From Dysidea avara (taxonomy: Eukaryota; Porifera; Demospongiae; Dictyoceratida; Dysideidae), in the NCBI RefSeq assembly GCF_963678975.1, contig NC_089279.1, positions 34,601,297 through 34,665,296 on the forward strand: 64,000 nucleotides of DNA. The letters run 5' to 3'. Shown here in pieces: positions 1-53,608 of the stretch. The notes beneath the pieces are model-generated. The model worked only from the letters and a program-made list of their open reading frames with translations. It was not told the DNA's origin and made no database searches. Numbering within the stretch: position 1 is the stretch's first letter; each line of letters opens with the position of its first letter. Both the position numbers and the translations under genes were made by a program.

Positions 1-660
1 GCATTGAAGTCATTAACGATAAAAATAGCCCCTCGGTGGTGCTTGTCATAGAGTTGGAGAAGTCTTAAATTCCGCTGAACTGATTTGCAGATTGGGGTAG
101 CTATATTTTGGCTGGCATGCCTTCCAGGCCATTTCTGACCATGCATACAAGCTACTGGCATTTTCATCTGCAGCTCCGAACACCTCAGTTCTCCCAAAGT
201 AGGAGTCATAATATACAGGGATGAAGATATAAATCTCGAACACAGGAATCAACTGAACATGTAGATTACGTACACTCTCCCTGCAAGAATTCACCAAATT
301 AAAATGATGCAAATAACTATTTTATCGCAAAATGCCCAAGTTTTGACTTGCCAATATTTCACTTTTGCAGTACTGCTGTATTGTTGAACTACTTATCTAC
401 AACCAGCAGTTGTTACACTTTCAAGAATAACAACATTAACCAGAAAACTGGTAGAGCAACTTTTGGACTGGATGCCATACAATCTGAGATGTGTATGTAC
501 GCTATACAGTCCATCTTGGAACAATCCATCTTCATTAAACTTCTTTTAATAAAGTTCTTTTTGTCTACCATACAGCTACTTGCATGTGCTAGTTGGCTCA
601 CTATATTTGAGACCAAATTTATTAGAAATGCAGTCTATAGAGTTGTCACTCTCTGCCACT

Positions 661-918
661 AGTTAACCATTGCTATCACAGTCCTGCAGCATTACTACAC
701 ACAAGGGTAAGAAGTGTATAAGTGTTGTAGAGTAGTAGTGAAACCCTTAAAAGACAGTTTTTGTTTATTCCACTGCTCGTATTCGGCATTTAGTAATGAG
801 AAAATGCTTCCCTGAAGGCCTTTAACTAGTAAGACTTAATAAAGCTGACCATAAAATGTATAAAACCAAAGTCCAGTAGTCCAATCCAGTGTTCCAGCCC
901 AGTAATCCAGTCCAGTGG
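661..918 (+). repeat. Half-copy of a palindromic MITE family
   Basis: This segment matches one arm of the 828-bp palindrome at 35545-36372. Shared blocks include the GCATTACTACACAC stretch, the AAAAGACAGTTTT stretch and the terminal series of CCAGTAGTCCA-like repeats. Only one arm is visible here, so it is a truncated or single-armed relative. The rest of 1-1560 shows no recognisable gene. Confidence 0.6.
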
Positions 919-1560
919 GTAACACCCATAATAACGCATGTTGTAGTTGAGACAATGAACTGTTGTTTGGAACAAACAATGAACTGTTGTTTGGAACAAA
1001 TTTGAGTGACAACTAATAAACTCTCTACAGTAGATTGTGAGTATATCTGATAGATCTAAAAACAAGCAAGGGACATGCTTATGCAACAAGCATTTCATAG
1101 GCAGAACGTAAACAGTATCTTTCATGTCAGGTTTGTTTAATGAAATCATGTTCTGGTGATCCACTACATATTTTAAAAATCCCAAAGTGTTAGAATGGTG
1201 ATGCAAACTTGCATGTGTTGATCTTTGTTTTACGTAATAGTGCTTTAGTACATAATTATTGTGAATGCATGTGTATGTATCATGATACATGTACAGGCTG
1301 TCCATTCAATCAAATAAAAACTATCAGAGAAAGTTTGCATGCTATAATGGTGATCAATTGTTAAACGATCCATTTCTTAACTTTTCAAGTAGCTATGTGT
1401 TTGTACATGTTGTCAGGATATGGCAAATTGTGATGGTTATGCTGTACTGTGATGTGGCTGTATAGCTAGTGTGGAATAATGTGTTTCAGGAAGTTCTACA
1501 GTGTAATTCATCCTGTGGGTGTATAACTTATTACTGTTTATAATTGAACACTATTTTCAG

Positions 1561-2072
<512 letters not shown>

Positions 2073-2809
2073 TAATTTAGATGCACTGATAATAATTATT
2101 ACTATTATCGGTGACAGACTGGTTTATTGGGTTCAGTTGTTACATTTTAATGCCAAAGCATGTTTCAAGGATTCAAAGGTCGCAAAAAGTACATATCTCT
2201 CCATTATTTGAACTCATTGAGACCTAGATTTGTTCAGATAATGGATAAACGAAGCTTATTCATTTATATACAGAGCTCAGTTAAAATACTCTAATAGAGC
2301 AGTCACTTCTACAGTTCGGATAATCAATGGCCGGATAATGGAGGGACCACTGTACATCATAGGTAATATTTTGCATGTATACTAAAGGATGTGATGATAA
2401 AGATATTGATAAACTTTTGAAGTTCAGATTTCTTAAAGCCAATTTGCTGTACGTGGGTGGCATCCCATTGTGTAAATGTTTCGTGTGATCTTTTGCTCTA
2501 TAGTAGAGGAGCTTCACTTATCAGTCACCTGGTTATCTCATCATTGTGGTCACAGAAAGTGTAACATTAGCTTCATAACTTTATCAGTCAAGCTTCCTTG
2601 GGAGCACATTGCCAGCATTTATGCGATCTTACCAAAATGTGTATCATTTAAATGCTATGAACTAAATTGTGTATTTTATTTTTAAGATATAATCATTTTT
2701 GGTATAGTGACATCTGGTGTGCTATCACAACATTTTACAAGTTTATTTCTTAAAAATTTAAAACTCTTAATTTTCCCTTACACCAGTTTGTTTTCTTTTT
2801 TTGTAGCAT

Positions 2810-3420
2810 AATTGTGACTGGTGAACCCGTGCATACAACAACAAAAATAAGAACGGTGCCAGAATTAATGCTTTCGTCTGAATGCGCACCTCCAACTATT
2901 ACTTACTGAAAAGTGGAGAGTGGTTATTATGCTTCATTTTCAGCTATGTTCAACCCATCACACAGTACTACAAATGAAGAACAGTATCAGAAGCATTTTT
3001 GCAATCAATCCAATCACTACAGAAAATACGTATGATTCCCATTACAAACATAGGGGAGCCATCAGCAGGTGCTACAGTGAATTGACACCTTGAATTGACA
3101 ATTTGTCAGTGAAGATAAATGGGACACAAAAGAGAACAAAGGTGCAGTAAATCCATCATCCATGATGCATGTTGTGTCCGTACTACGGTATGCCAAAAAG
3201 GCACCTGCGACATCTAATATTGAAATAATCAAGTCCATTGCCTTAGCTGCTATTGAGATATGCCTAACCAAAACCATGAAGGTGTTGTGAAACTGGTTTC
3301 TGTTCCATTTTGTGAGAAGTTTCAAACCACTGTGATCCCTAATCCCTACCGTACTGTATATAATACACAGTACTGTTTGTACACCGTATAGGTCTGATGC
3401 CATACAACTTCATCTGTGTT
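2810..3420 (-). repeat. Dispersed repeat, family also at 12.7 and 42.3 kb
   Basis: Read on the minus strand, this stretch shares the block around AGGTGCCTTTTTGGCATACC and the block around TTTGTGTCCCATTTATCTTC with 12650-13294 and 42230-42780. A frame running through it on the minus strand (3062-3403) is a by-product of the repeat rather than a gene. No terminal repeats or transposase were identified. Confidence 0.5.
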
Positions 3421-4119
3421 CATGCTGGTCTTGTTATCTCAAACCTCAAGTCTACAGCAGAACTGTTTGAAGTCTCTACCATACTAAAGTTAATTGCTCT
3501 ATCCTTACTCATGGTGACTCCTGGTATCGTGTTGAAAATTCAGAAATCCAAACGAAGATAAAACAATAATAGTTTCATATTATTGAGAATGTTTGTATTT
3601 TAATATTATTTATCAGTAAAATGATGTATAAGATAATATTATTTGCAATTATGTGATAATTTAACTGAAGTACAAGGTAATTGAAAGTGTCTGGGATTTC
3701 TGAAATTAATTACATAGTGTTGCTATTATGAGGTTTTGCATGGTGGTTTCTATACAGTTTCACTTGAAACTGTATAATTCATTCACAATAGTTTTACTTT
3801 TAACGCACATCATCTGGCCTGTACACTCAGACATTATATCAGAAATCATACATGTGATTGTGTACTTTGATCAAAATATTTTTTTTTCTATTTATGATGT
3901 TATATTCTTTAGTTGTTGTGTTAAAATAATTATCTTGACTTTGTTTTTGTGGTTAAGTTTATATACTGTAAATGTGGTCTACAGTGTATGTGTAAGTTAG
4001 ACCTGTGTCAATTATGTCAACATATACAAAGCATAGAAGGCTGGAGTGCTATGCTAGCATATTAGGTGGTTATTTTAGACCGTGGGTCTTAAACTCTTAA
4101 TTCCATGAAAATAGATCGA

Positions 4120-4221
4120 TACTCCCTAATAGAGCAGTCAGGGGAAAGTGCAACATAGGTACATCCATACTCTCTAATAGAACAATCACTTTGTAGTGAA
4201 ATACTCTAATAGAGCACTCAC
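4120..4221 (+). repeat. Cluster of three CTCTAATAGAG motifs
   Basis: Three near-copies of TACTCTAATAGAGCAGTCA lie within about 100 bp, at 4120-4140, 4168-4190 and 4202-4221. They differ by one to three bases. The core CTCTA-A-TAGAG is an 11-bp palindrome with a single central base. Other copies are scattered through the window on both strands. Confidence 0.6.
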
Positions 4222-5350
4222 TGATTAAAATGATCCAAGACAATTGTAAGCCTAGGAGCATAATGTAAGCATAATGGTAACACCAAAGGGAATGATGAGT
4301 GAAATTTCTGGCATTTTTTTCCTTTCTGGCATTTTTTCCCTTATGCTTGTGTTTACATAGATACTTTCAAGAACATTACAATTTTATTGTGGCCAGATTT
4401 GCAGATGTACTTAGTGCAATAATTATAGTGCCACACACACCCTCTCATCCCATGCAAAAAAGGCCATTAAAAAAAAAAACGGACAGTTTATTAAATAAAG
4501 TATAATGCACTGCAAGTGGGATAATTGCAATAGCAAAATGCTTAAACATGGTATGGGAGATCATCATTTGCTGTGCAAATTTATATAATTAATTCCTTCA
4601 CTCCTAACTACATTTTGTCAGTAATGTGTACCCATTCAGTTTGTGTCTGGTTTGTAAGCATGATGTCTGAGGGCCGAGGACAAATCAGTTAAAAATCCTA
4701 TGGATACATGCTACAACTGTTATTTGTTATATATAATTTTTGTGATCTCATCAAGGTCAGACCTGGATATTCAGTAAAGCCAATATGTCCCTTGACAGTT
4801 AAAATGTGGCCAAAAATAACCAAATTACTGGATGACCCACTTACAATGCTGATATACATGTTGTATGCTGTTGGTACTGCATAGCTGCACTTATACAAAT
4901 TATTGATGTGTAGCTGTATTATTGGAGAATTATATATTATACATAAGGAACTAGTGTATGTATAAAAGTATATGTAATCAGTTTAATCACAGTGTTTGTC
5001 AACCACAACTATTAACACTTTTGGTTGCAAAAATTGGTCCCCAGCTGCAGGAAAGCATTATCTTTGGCAGTAATAATTTTGTTGGGGGAAATGGGACTCG
5101 GATTTTGTTTGTTAAACATAGTCAAATTGGATCAAAGTTGACATCAAAGTTGGTCCCTTGGAACCACTTTTTATACAGAAATGAGTTCTAGACCCCCTAG
5201 CTAACTGAAAGGTTTCTGCCTCCTAGCCCCTACTGACATCTATCATTTGAAATAAAGCCACAAAATTAGCACCATAGAAGACTACAGTAGCTATATATGC
5301 ATGTACAGTTGATCACATTTATTTTAAAAATGAGATGTATGCACAATTAG

Positions 5351-23692
<18,342 letters not shown>

Positions 23693-24255
23693 ACTGGGAC
23701 ACTTGTATAGTCTATGCTGCTCCTGCGAGTCCAAGTGCGAAGCTATCTTCCTTACTGGCTCACTCGAGGGCTCACTCCTGTCAGTCCTGTGCTCGAGACG
23801 ATCAGAAATTAATGAAATTTTGAAATAAAGTTGAAATAGCTATAAATTTCTAAATTAATTAAAATACGATCACGTGCTTAGTTCTACTATGATTTTGGCA
23901 ACATCACCTACTGCAAAACTTTTCTCATCCATTATTATGAGAGGCCTGGCTCATTAATTTCAATAACTTAGCTATCTAGTGATCTGGTAGGTTGGTGGGC
24001 GGTTTTTCTATATTTTTTATTGGCAATTGTTAGGGTATAGTGATAACAAAAGGACATCAGTTCAATAACACAACACACCATGAAAAATAAGTATTAACTA
24101 AGAGTTCAAACACAATATCGGGGTTTAGACAGCCCCGAGGTGTCCCTCCTCCAGTACTAAGTCGACTGAAGCTGGAACATGACCATTATAGTGTTGACCA
24201 GAGGAGGCACGAGAACCCCTTGGTGGGTGGATGGTTGGTTGGTGGGTGCATACAT

Positions 24256-25250
24256 ACCTTAGTACCAGATTCCAGTTTGTTTCTATTAATAACTGTTGTT
24301 CCGATCTTTTATCTGTTGAATCTGGGGTACCCCAGGGCAGTATCCTTGGTCCACTCCTCTTTATCATATTTATGAATGATCTACCTAATTCCATTACTGA
24401 CGGTGAAGCTCTACTCTACACCAAATGATTAAAAATTTAAGATAAGTATAGCTACCTCTTGATGAACAACTATTACAATGTGATCTTGATAACGTTTTCG
24501 CAGAATACATCCTCTAATTTACATTTTAATAACTCAGTCACATCTAAAAGCTGTCATTAATCTTTTAACCAAAAGTTTCCTACTCCATATAGTTTATTAG
24601 TGGTAACATATGTAATCATTACTAAACAATCACATAGAGATCTCAGAGTCATTACACTAAGTGATAATCTTGACGATTGGAAATTAAGCCTTACAAGACA
24701 TTCGGTCTTGTACAAAGAACCTTCAGTTCATCTATACCACCACTGACTAAAGTTACGTTATATTGTCATCCTCTAATCAGGCCTCAACTCCTGTATTGCC
24801 CCTCATCTGGCATCTGCATTTAGTGAAAGACATCAATAGGCGCTTACAGAAGAGCCACAAAGTATATTCTGAATGATTACATTTCCAAACTTCTCAAACC
24901 AGAGCTTGTACCATTAATGTACGCCTTTGAGCTTTCGGATGGTCATGCTTTTCATAAAATCAATCAAAAATCCAACCAATAGTTTCAATATTCATTTCCT
25001 TTTCTACCAGTGCCAGATCAGAGGCTTCAAATTACATCATAATCCCTCTACGTAGCAACCACTAATAAGAAACAACTTTGTAAGGATCTGTCCGCACTTA
25101 TGAAATGCCCTTTGATTAATCGACATTAGCTATTCTGTCTGTTGAATCTATCAAGAACAGAGTTAAATCACATTTCTAGGATGATTTCACTTGTAACTTT
25201 GCCTCTGTCCCTGTAGTCGGTGTGTTACTGATCATTTCTCACTCAACTAC
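24256..25250 (+). mobile_element. Decayed non-LTR retrotransposon (LINE) reverse transcriptase fragment
   Basis: The frame at 24256-24426 encodes FVSINNCCSDLL followed by SGVPQGSILGPLLFIIFMND, the conserved RT palm block of LINEs. The next conserved block, normally ALLYADDTK, reads ALLYTK here, so the catalytic Ala-Asp-Asp is lost. After a stop codon, frameshifted remnants of the RT C-terminus continue to about 25250. It is dead as an element. Confidence 0.8.
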
Positions 25251-25407
25251 ACACTATTATAGACAATTTATTTTATCTTTTTTGCACTTTATAATTACTA
25301 CTTTTGGCTGTACAAGGCCAGGCACAAGCCTATCACAAGCTGAGTGGTGTGAATGTATTGACATCGGAAAAAACTACATTTGAAATACCATGTACACAAA
25401 ACATAAA

Positions 25408-25689
25408 GCCACATGAACTTAATTATTAGTTTCTCATCCCCGCCCGCATTGCCGTTTTTCTTACCGGCCTCATCAAGAATTTTTTTGCACCACTGGTGAC
25501 TTAGTGCAGCCATCCACCAACTTTACAGTTGGTATCTTGCTAGAGCAGTCTAAGAAAACTGCATTCTCAGTCATTTTAGCTAGCTAATTCAGCTATTTAG
25601 TTAGTAAAAAATAAACTAATAAATCCGCCCTCCCGCACTGCTATTTTGAGTGCAGGAGGATGAGAAACTAATAATTAAGTTCATATGGC
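25408..25689. mobile_element. MITE with about 30-bp terminal inverted repeats
   Basis: The left end GCCACATGAACTTAATTATT and the continuing TAGTTTCTCATCC are mirrored at the right end as GGATGAGAAACTAATAATTA and AGTTCATATGGC. The element spans about 282 bp and has no coding capacity. A target duplication was not resolved. Confidence 0.75.
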
Positions 25690-26006
25690 CTAACTAGCTA
25701 ATAACATACAAGAGATACAACACAAATGCAAATAAAAATAAATCTTCAACATCTAAACAACACATCAAGAGTTAAGGTAAAAAACATGACAGCAATGTTA
25801 CAGCCGGCCTCAGTAGCTAACACTTGAACAACCGCAGACGGACCCATGCATGATCCTTTTACCATACACTTTGGAGATAAATAGTCTATTAATATTCATG
25901 ACCTGTTGTATCAGTCCTTTAAAAATTATGTAGCTAGTTAAATTATTGATGCACTGAAACTACTCTTATCAGTATTTTTTTAAATATTACACTTTACAGT
26001 GACCAG

Positions 26007-26303
26007 CAGTGGCGATTCTAGACCTGACCTACAGGGGGGGCCAAGTAGGGAACAGCATAACTATTGTTGTTTGGTTATAGTATAAAGTAGAATTTTCAGG
26101 GGGGTCTGGGGGTGCAACCCCCAGAAGCTGCAGGATTTTTGCAATTTAAAGGCCTGAAAACAGCCTAAAATTTGTTCTAAAAACATGAAAAATGCTAAAA
26201 ATAACAATGCCAATCTATACAGCAACTTTTCCCCAAGATTTTTTAAAAGTTATTTTTTAACAGGGGGGGCCATGGCCCCCCCTGCCCCCCCCTTAGAATC
26301 GCC
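26007..26303. mobile_element. MITE of the CAGTGGCGATTCT family (second copy)
   Basis: It begins CAGTGGCGATTCTAGACC and ends TTAGAATCGCCTATG. Its interior matches 19678-19923 in reverse orientation, including the GGGTGCAACCCCCAGAAGC block. No clean 8-bp duplication is visible, so one end is probably altered. It lies about 250 bp upstream of the ABCC4-like copy B start codon. Confidence 0.8.
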
Positions 26304-26554
26304 TATGCCCAGCACTGAGCAACATGTGCTGCAGCCTTAGGATTACCTAACCTAATTTCAAGGACTTCGACTTAATGATTTCACTTGACTTAATGACTGA
26401 TAAGGTGGGGTATATTATCTATGGTGTAACAGAAAGGGGCCAAACTAGTCAGTCGATAAGCGCCGGCTGCGCGTATTCAAGGGGTCTGGCTGTGCTGCTG
26501 CGTGAGACTACCTGGCCTTGATCTAGAGTTGGGTTCTCTGTTAAGGAGGAGCAT

Positions 26555-49759
<23,205 letters not shown>

Positions 49760-52700
49760 TTAAACTGTGCATGCGTACAGTATAATATTTAAAAACGAAT
49801 ACCTCATAAACTGTATAAAGCAGTACAACCCATTAGTATTATGAAGCCATTAAAGGAGGCAGAAGTTAAGGTGGAGAGTCTGGGGGTTTGTCCCCAATGT
49901 GTTTGAAAAATATTCACACATTATATACTCATAAGGTCAAGGTACTCTAATAGAGAATTCATTTGTTCTAATGTAAAGGAATTGCAATCGGTTGTTATGT
50001 ACATGTATTATTGTTTATGTAAAAGACCATGTTTTTTCAAAGAATTCTGAATATCATGCCCTGATGCACTTTAGCAAAATATGTTTGTGTCCTTGACCCC
50101 CTAAACTTAGTGCTTTGTTCACTTCTTACATTAAATAATAAGTATTATGTGTAATTAAATTTGTGCTTGTGGAATTGGCTGAGTCATATTTATTTTGATG
50201 TAGCCATTTTATCCACATGAAATTTCATTGAAAATTCTGCTCAGTAGTCTTCAGCTACATGACAGGGTTGAAATAGTTAATGTACTATGAGAGAACTTGT
50301 GTTCTAGAATTATGTGTGTGTTGGATAGTATTATAGTTAAGAGTTCATGCCAAAATTAATGGTCATCCCCTGAGCACTGTAGTTTATAGGCATCTTTATA
50401 GCTACTGTAGCTGGTCCCACTTTTTTTTTGCTGTTTTGCTGAACCACTTACTCATGATGACCACTTTTAGTAGTTATATTTTTAAACCTATTCCAGTGTG
50501 TCACATAATAATTATAATGTACACAGTATTACAGTTCTGTGTGTATTATATGAAACTTCACAGACCAGATATAGCTACTTGCATTGCAATTGTACAAAAT
50601 ATAGGTTACATGCCTTTATGTTGTGCTTGCACATGCATTGTCAATAATTATATTATACCATAATTGTACAGATGACAAAATGGTGGCCAAAATGAACAAT
50701 TGTACACAAGGCTAAAAGGTAACATGAAACAAGAATCAATGGTTAAAGGTCCATTCCTCATTGTGCATTACAGTTAACTATAGATACAGCTGTTGGATGC
50801 TATTGTTAATTGGCCTGATTTGGCCATGCCCCTTTTCAGCTATAAACTGCCTTGCATGAGATTTTACTCAATATTTAAACTAAGCATTGTTAATACCAAT
50901 AGACTAACTAACTACTACATACAGTGCTTCCTTCATCTTATTTAATGTTACCATATATCTAGATAGCGTGGTATAGGTCTAGAGTATAGTAGGCATTGTA
51001 CCAATGAGTTGTACCAATGAGTTTTTGAGCAGGTTTCTACATAGATTAAATTATTGAAATTAAAGCTGCCATTAACCTCAAGCTAGCTGTTCAGAATATC
51101 ATATATAAAATGTGACCGGATTTTGTAAAATCAGTCTTATTGTCACATGTGAAATACACACTTTGAAGCACTTGTTAAAATATTTCACAGAATTTATTGT
51201 AATTCAAGGTACTGACTAATGACTCTAATCATTGTAAAGCTGAAGTTTGGAATACCTCATTTTATCATAAATATTTGAGTTGTAAAATGTGACATTAAGA
51301 CTAGCATTGATTTTCCAAAATCCATCAGCTAGTTGCTCTTCTCAGGGTTTCAGTACGCATACTTTTAAATTCCTGAACCATAATTATATGGCTTCCAAAA
51401 ATCTTTTCTAGGAATGAAGAAGAGGGGTTCAAAGGTGTAAAAGCTGCTGAACACTAAAATACTCTAATAGAACAGTCAACTATATTCTAATAGAACATCC
51501 ATCATTAAACTATAAGATGCATATACAATCTTATACACCCACTCAGCTACTCTATTGACATAGTGGATGTGATGATAGTCATCATTAATTGTGATAATAT
51601 GACAATTATAGGCTAAATTGCATAATTGGAGGGACATACTGTATTAACTGGATTAGAGTCGGAGCATTACAGTATCACTATTATTGTCTTATCACAGTAA
51701 TGTTGTGTTAGAAAATTAAGATATATTCTTGTATGCAGAATAGGATGCCACGATAGTTGTGACATGTCATGACATAAAGTGCCATGATATGATATGACAT
51801 AGACTCCTTTGTGTCGTGAAATAAAATATCTCCTGATAATACACACTTTTTCATTCATTTTGATCAAATCTGATGCAATAAAATATGAGAAAAATTGTAT
51901 GAGCAATGTTAGTTGTTGATGTCATAGTTAATATTGCTGATGTTTAAGTTGATATTTTTGCATGTTTGAATCAAAATAGTTATACAGTTTCATAAGTAAC
52001 AGCGTCAGTTGTGAAACTTTAAGAATTGCTTATGTCACATGCTTATGCCGTGATATATGACATATTGTGACATAAACCTCTATGACATGTGACATAAACC
52101 TCTATGACATGTGACATAAAAATTTCTGTGTCATGGCATCCCTAATGCAGAACAACAAATTGCATGGCATATGATCAGAAGGACTAGAAATAATACTATA
52201 AGAACATAATCATAATATTACACCTCTGATTGGATGCCTTGCAATTTGTTCTTCATATAATGTTACTATAAAGTATAAAAATTGTGCAGTTATGACAAAA
52301 GGTCAGTGTCTATATATTATATTATATTCCACTAAAAGTCTCACTGACAAGCAGCAATCGTCAAACTCATGATCACTGTACTTGGTGTGTGATGTGAAGA
52401 TCAGTATAATCATATATAGTAACAAGCTACTGGTGGGATAATATTAAAGACATTACATGGGACTATATATAACAGTTACAATATACATATTTTATAAATG
52501 TAGCCTTATAAAGGTAATACATGGTATTGATAAACAATTCATTTCTTTATTTGGTAATTTATGTAGTGCACCCATATTTTAATTGTCCCTATGCAGGAAG
52601 GATCAATTAAGTATCATAATTGATGAAGCCGTGTATTTTATTGCCCTTGTCTTAGTACATTGACCAGCTGATTACCATATAAGTACAATACATCCACTAC
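49760..52700. other. Intergenic region, no gene recognised
   Basis: AT-rich sequence between the stop codon of ABCC4-like copy B and the fibrinogen-related gene. It contains CTCTAATAGAG motifs at 49942-49961, 51460-51480 and 51483-51499, and a MITE at 51741-52144. No conserved coding frame was seen. Confidence 0.6.
51733..52152. mobile_element. hAT-type MITE with TAGG(G)ATGCCA ends and 8-bp duplication
   Basis: The element 51741-52144 starts TAGGATGCCACGA and ends TCATGGCATCCCTA, inverted apart from one base gap and one transition. It is flanked by the perfect 8-bp repeat ATGCAGAA (51733-51740, 52145-52152). The right part has tandem CTATGACATGTGACATAAAC units. No transposase is present. Confidence 0.88.
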
Positions 52701-52739
52701 ACATTCTTATTAGAAACTACATCACGCTACATTGTTCCT

Positions 52740-52830
52740 TATAAGGTAACTCATTATAGTTTATAAACAATACTGATCTAGCACGCATCATTACAAAGTA
52801 CAAAACTAGTTGATCATCAACTCTACTATG
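52740..52830 (+). promoter_or_regulatory. Putative promoter of the fibrinogen-related gene
   Basis: A GTTTATAAACA TATA-like box near 52758-52768 precedes the candidate ATG at 52828 by about 60 bp. A CCTTATAAGG palindrome lies just upstream, near 52737. A diverged copy of the same stretch at 54640-54780 keeps the CCTTATAAGG and TATAAACAATG-like elements, which shows that this block moved as a unit. Confidence 0.45.
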
Positions 52831-52867
52831 ACTACTACTATACTAGTCTACTACTATTACATTTTTA

Positions 52868-53608
52868 TTGGTAGTGGCTGCTGCAGGATGGATAGCAGTA
52901 GCAGATGGAGAATGTCAAAGATCCAGCAGTGATCCTCTTGAGAATTGCTGCTGTCTTGGCTACAACTACTCTACCAGTTTCAACAAGAGAAGATCAGGTG
53001 TTTACACTCTAGCTAACTTCTGTGGAGTGAAGTGTTTGGATGTAGAAGGATATTGTGACAGTACAAGTGGAGGTGGTGGGTGGCTGGTGGTACAGAGAAG
53101 AAGACAATCATTAAAACAAAAAGATTACTTTCATAGAGACTGGGTTGAGTATGAAGATGGGTTTGGATCACTGACTGCAGAGTTTTGGTATGGTCTGAGA
53201 GCTCTACATTATTTAACTAGTCAGGGAGATTGGGAGATGAGGATAGACTTTCAACTTAGTAATGGAACAAGATCTTATATGCATTATGGACACTTTAGAG
53301 TAGGACCAGCTGAAGATAGCTATCGACTAAGTATTTCTGATTTTAAAGGAAGTACTCCAACAGATCCATTCAGTGCTCATCACAACACAATGGAGTTCAC
53401 TACGAGGGACAGAGACAATGACAGGAGTCTAAATAACAACTGTGCAGTTCAGCATAGTAGTGGATGGTGGTACAACAAATGTTTTACTATTAACCTCAAC
53501 TACCACTATGATAAATCATCATATGGACTCATTCGGTTTGGATACAATTGGCACAGTCCACAATTTCTAGAAATGAAGATTCGCTTAGTAAACTGCACCT
53601 TTCAATGA
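52868..53608 (+). CDS. Fibrinogen-related domain (FReD) protein, ficolin/tenascin-like
   Basis: An open frame of 246 codons, uninterrupted by introns, encodes a C-terminal fibrinogen-like domain. Recognisable blocks in order are SGVYTLANFCG, GGGWLVVQRRR, YFHRDWVEYEDGFGSLTAEF, WEMRIDFQLSNG, FRVGPAEDSYRLSISDF, FTTRDRDNDRSLNNNCAV, SGWWYNKCF and FLEMKIRL. The DRDND stretch matches the calcium-binding loop of ficolins and tachylectins. FReD proteins are usually secreted lectins or matrix proteins. The codons just upstream encode a hydrophobic run (FLLVVAAAGWIAVADGEC) like a signal peptide, but the frame is closed by TAG at 52844-52846. The only nearby ATG (52828) is one base out of frame and encodes MTTTILVYYYYIFI. 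Either a 1-2-base error or mutation, or an unseen upstream exon, separates start from body. The start given is the first position of the supported frame, not a proven initiator. Confidence 0.85.
   Translation: MVVAAAGWIAVADGECQRSSSDPLENCCCLGYNYSTSFNKRRSGVYTLANFCGVKCLDVEGYCDSTSGGGGWLVVQRRRQSLKQKDYFHRDWVEYEDGFGSLTAEFWYGLRALHYLTSQGDWEMRIDFQLSNGTRSYMHYGHFRVGPAEDSYRLSISDFKGSTPTDPFSAHHNTMEFTTRDRDNDRSLNNNCAVQHSSGWWYNKCFTINLNYHYDKSSYGLIRFGYNWHSPQFLEMKIRLVNCTFQ

Larger units (their letters stand above)
23693..26554. promoter_or_regulatory. Divergent intergenic region between the two ABCC4-like start codons
   Basis: The start codons of copies A and B face away from each other across 2862 bp. Any core promoters and 5' untranslated exons of both genes should lie here. 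I see no clear TATA box or initiator. The region contains a LINE fragment (24256-25250) and two MITEs (25408-25689, 26007-26303). A CACGTG hexamer occurs near 23873. Confidence 0.5.

Noticed and set aside
826-1305. 159-codon minus-strand frame
   Set aside because: It overlaps a MITE-related repeat, shows no conserved motif, and has the composition of random AT-rich sequence.
2684-2815. Possible third TMEM41A-like exon
   Set aside because: One frame gives VTSGVLSQHFTS, weakly like the family's VQTGSILSTLTS, but it lacks the preceding PYN motif in the same frame and the splice phase does not join exon 2.
3062-3403. 113-codon minus-strand frame
   Set aside because: It lies entirely within the dispersed repeat also found at 12.7 and 42.3 kb, and the copies do not keep the frame.
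23693-23734. Extension of copy A exon 1 upstream to a longer open frame
   Set aside because: The upstream codons begin at TTG rather than ATG, and copy B's exon 1 aligns with the ATG at 23692 plus a few residues.
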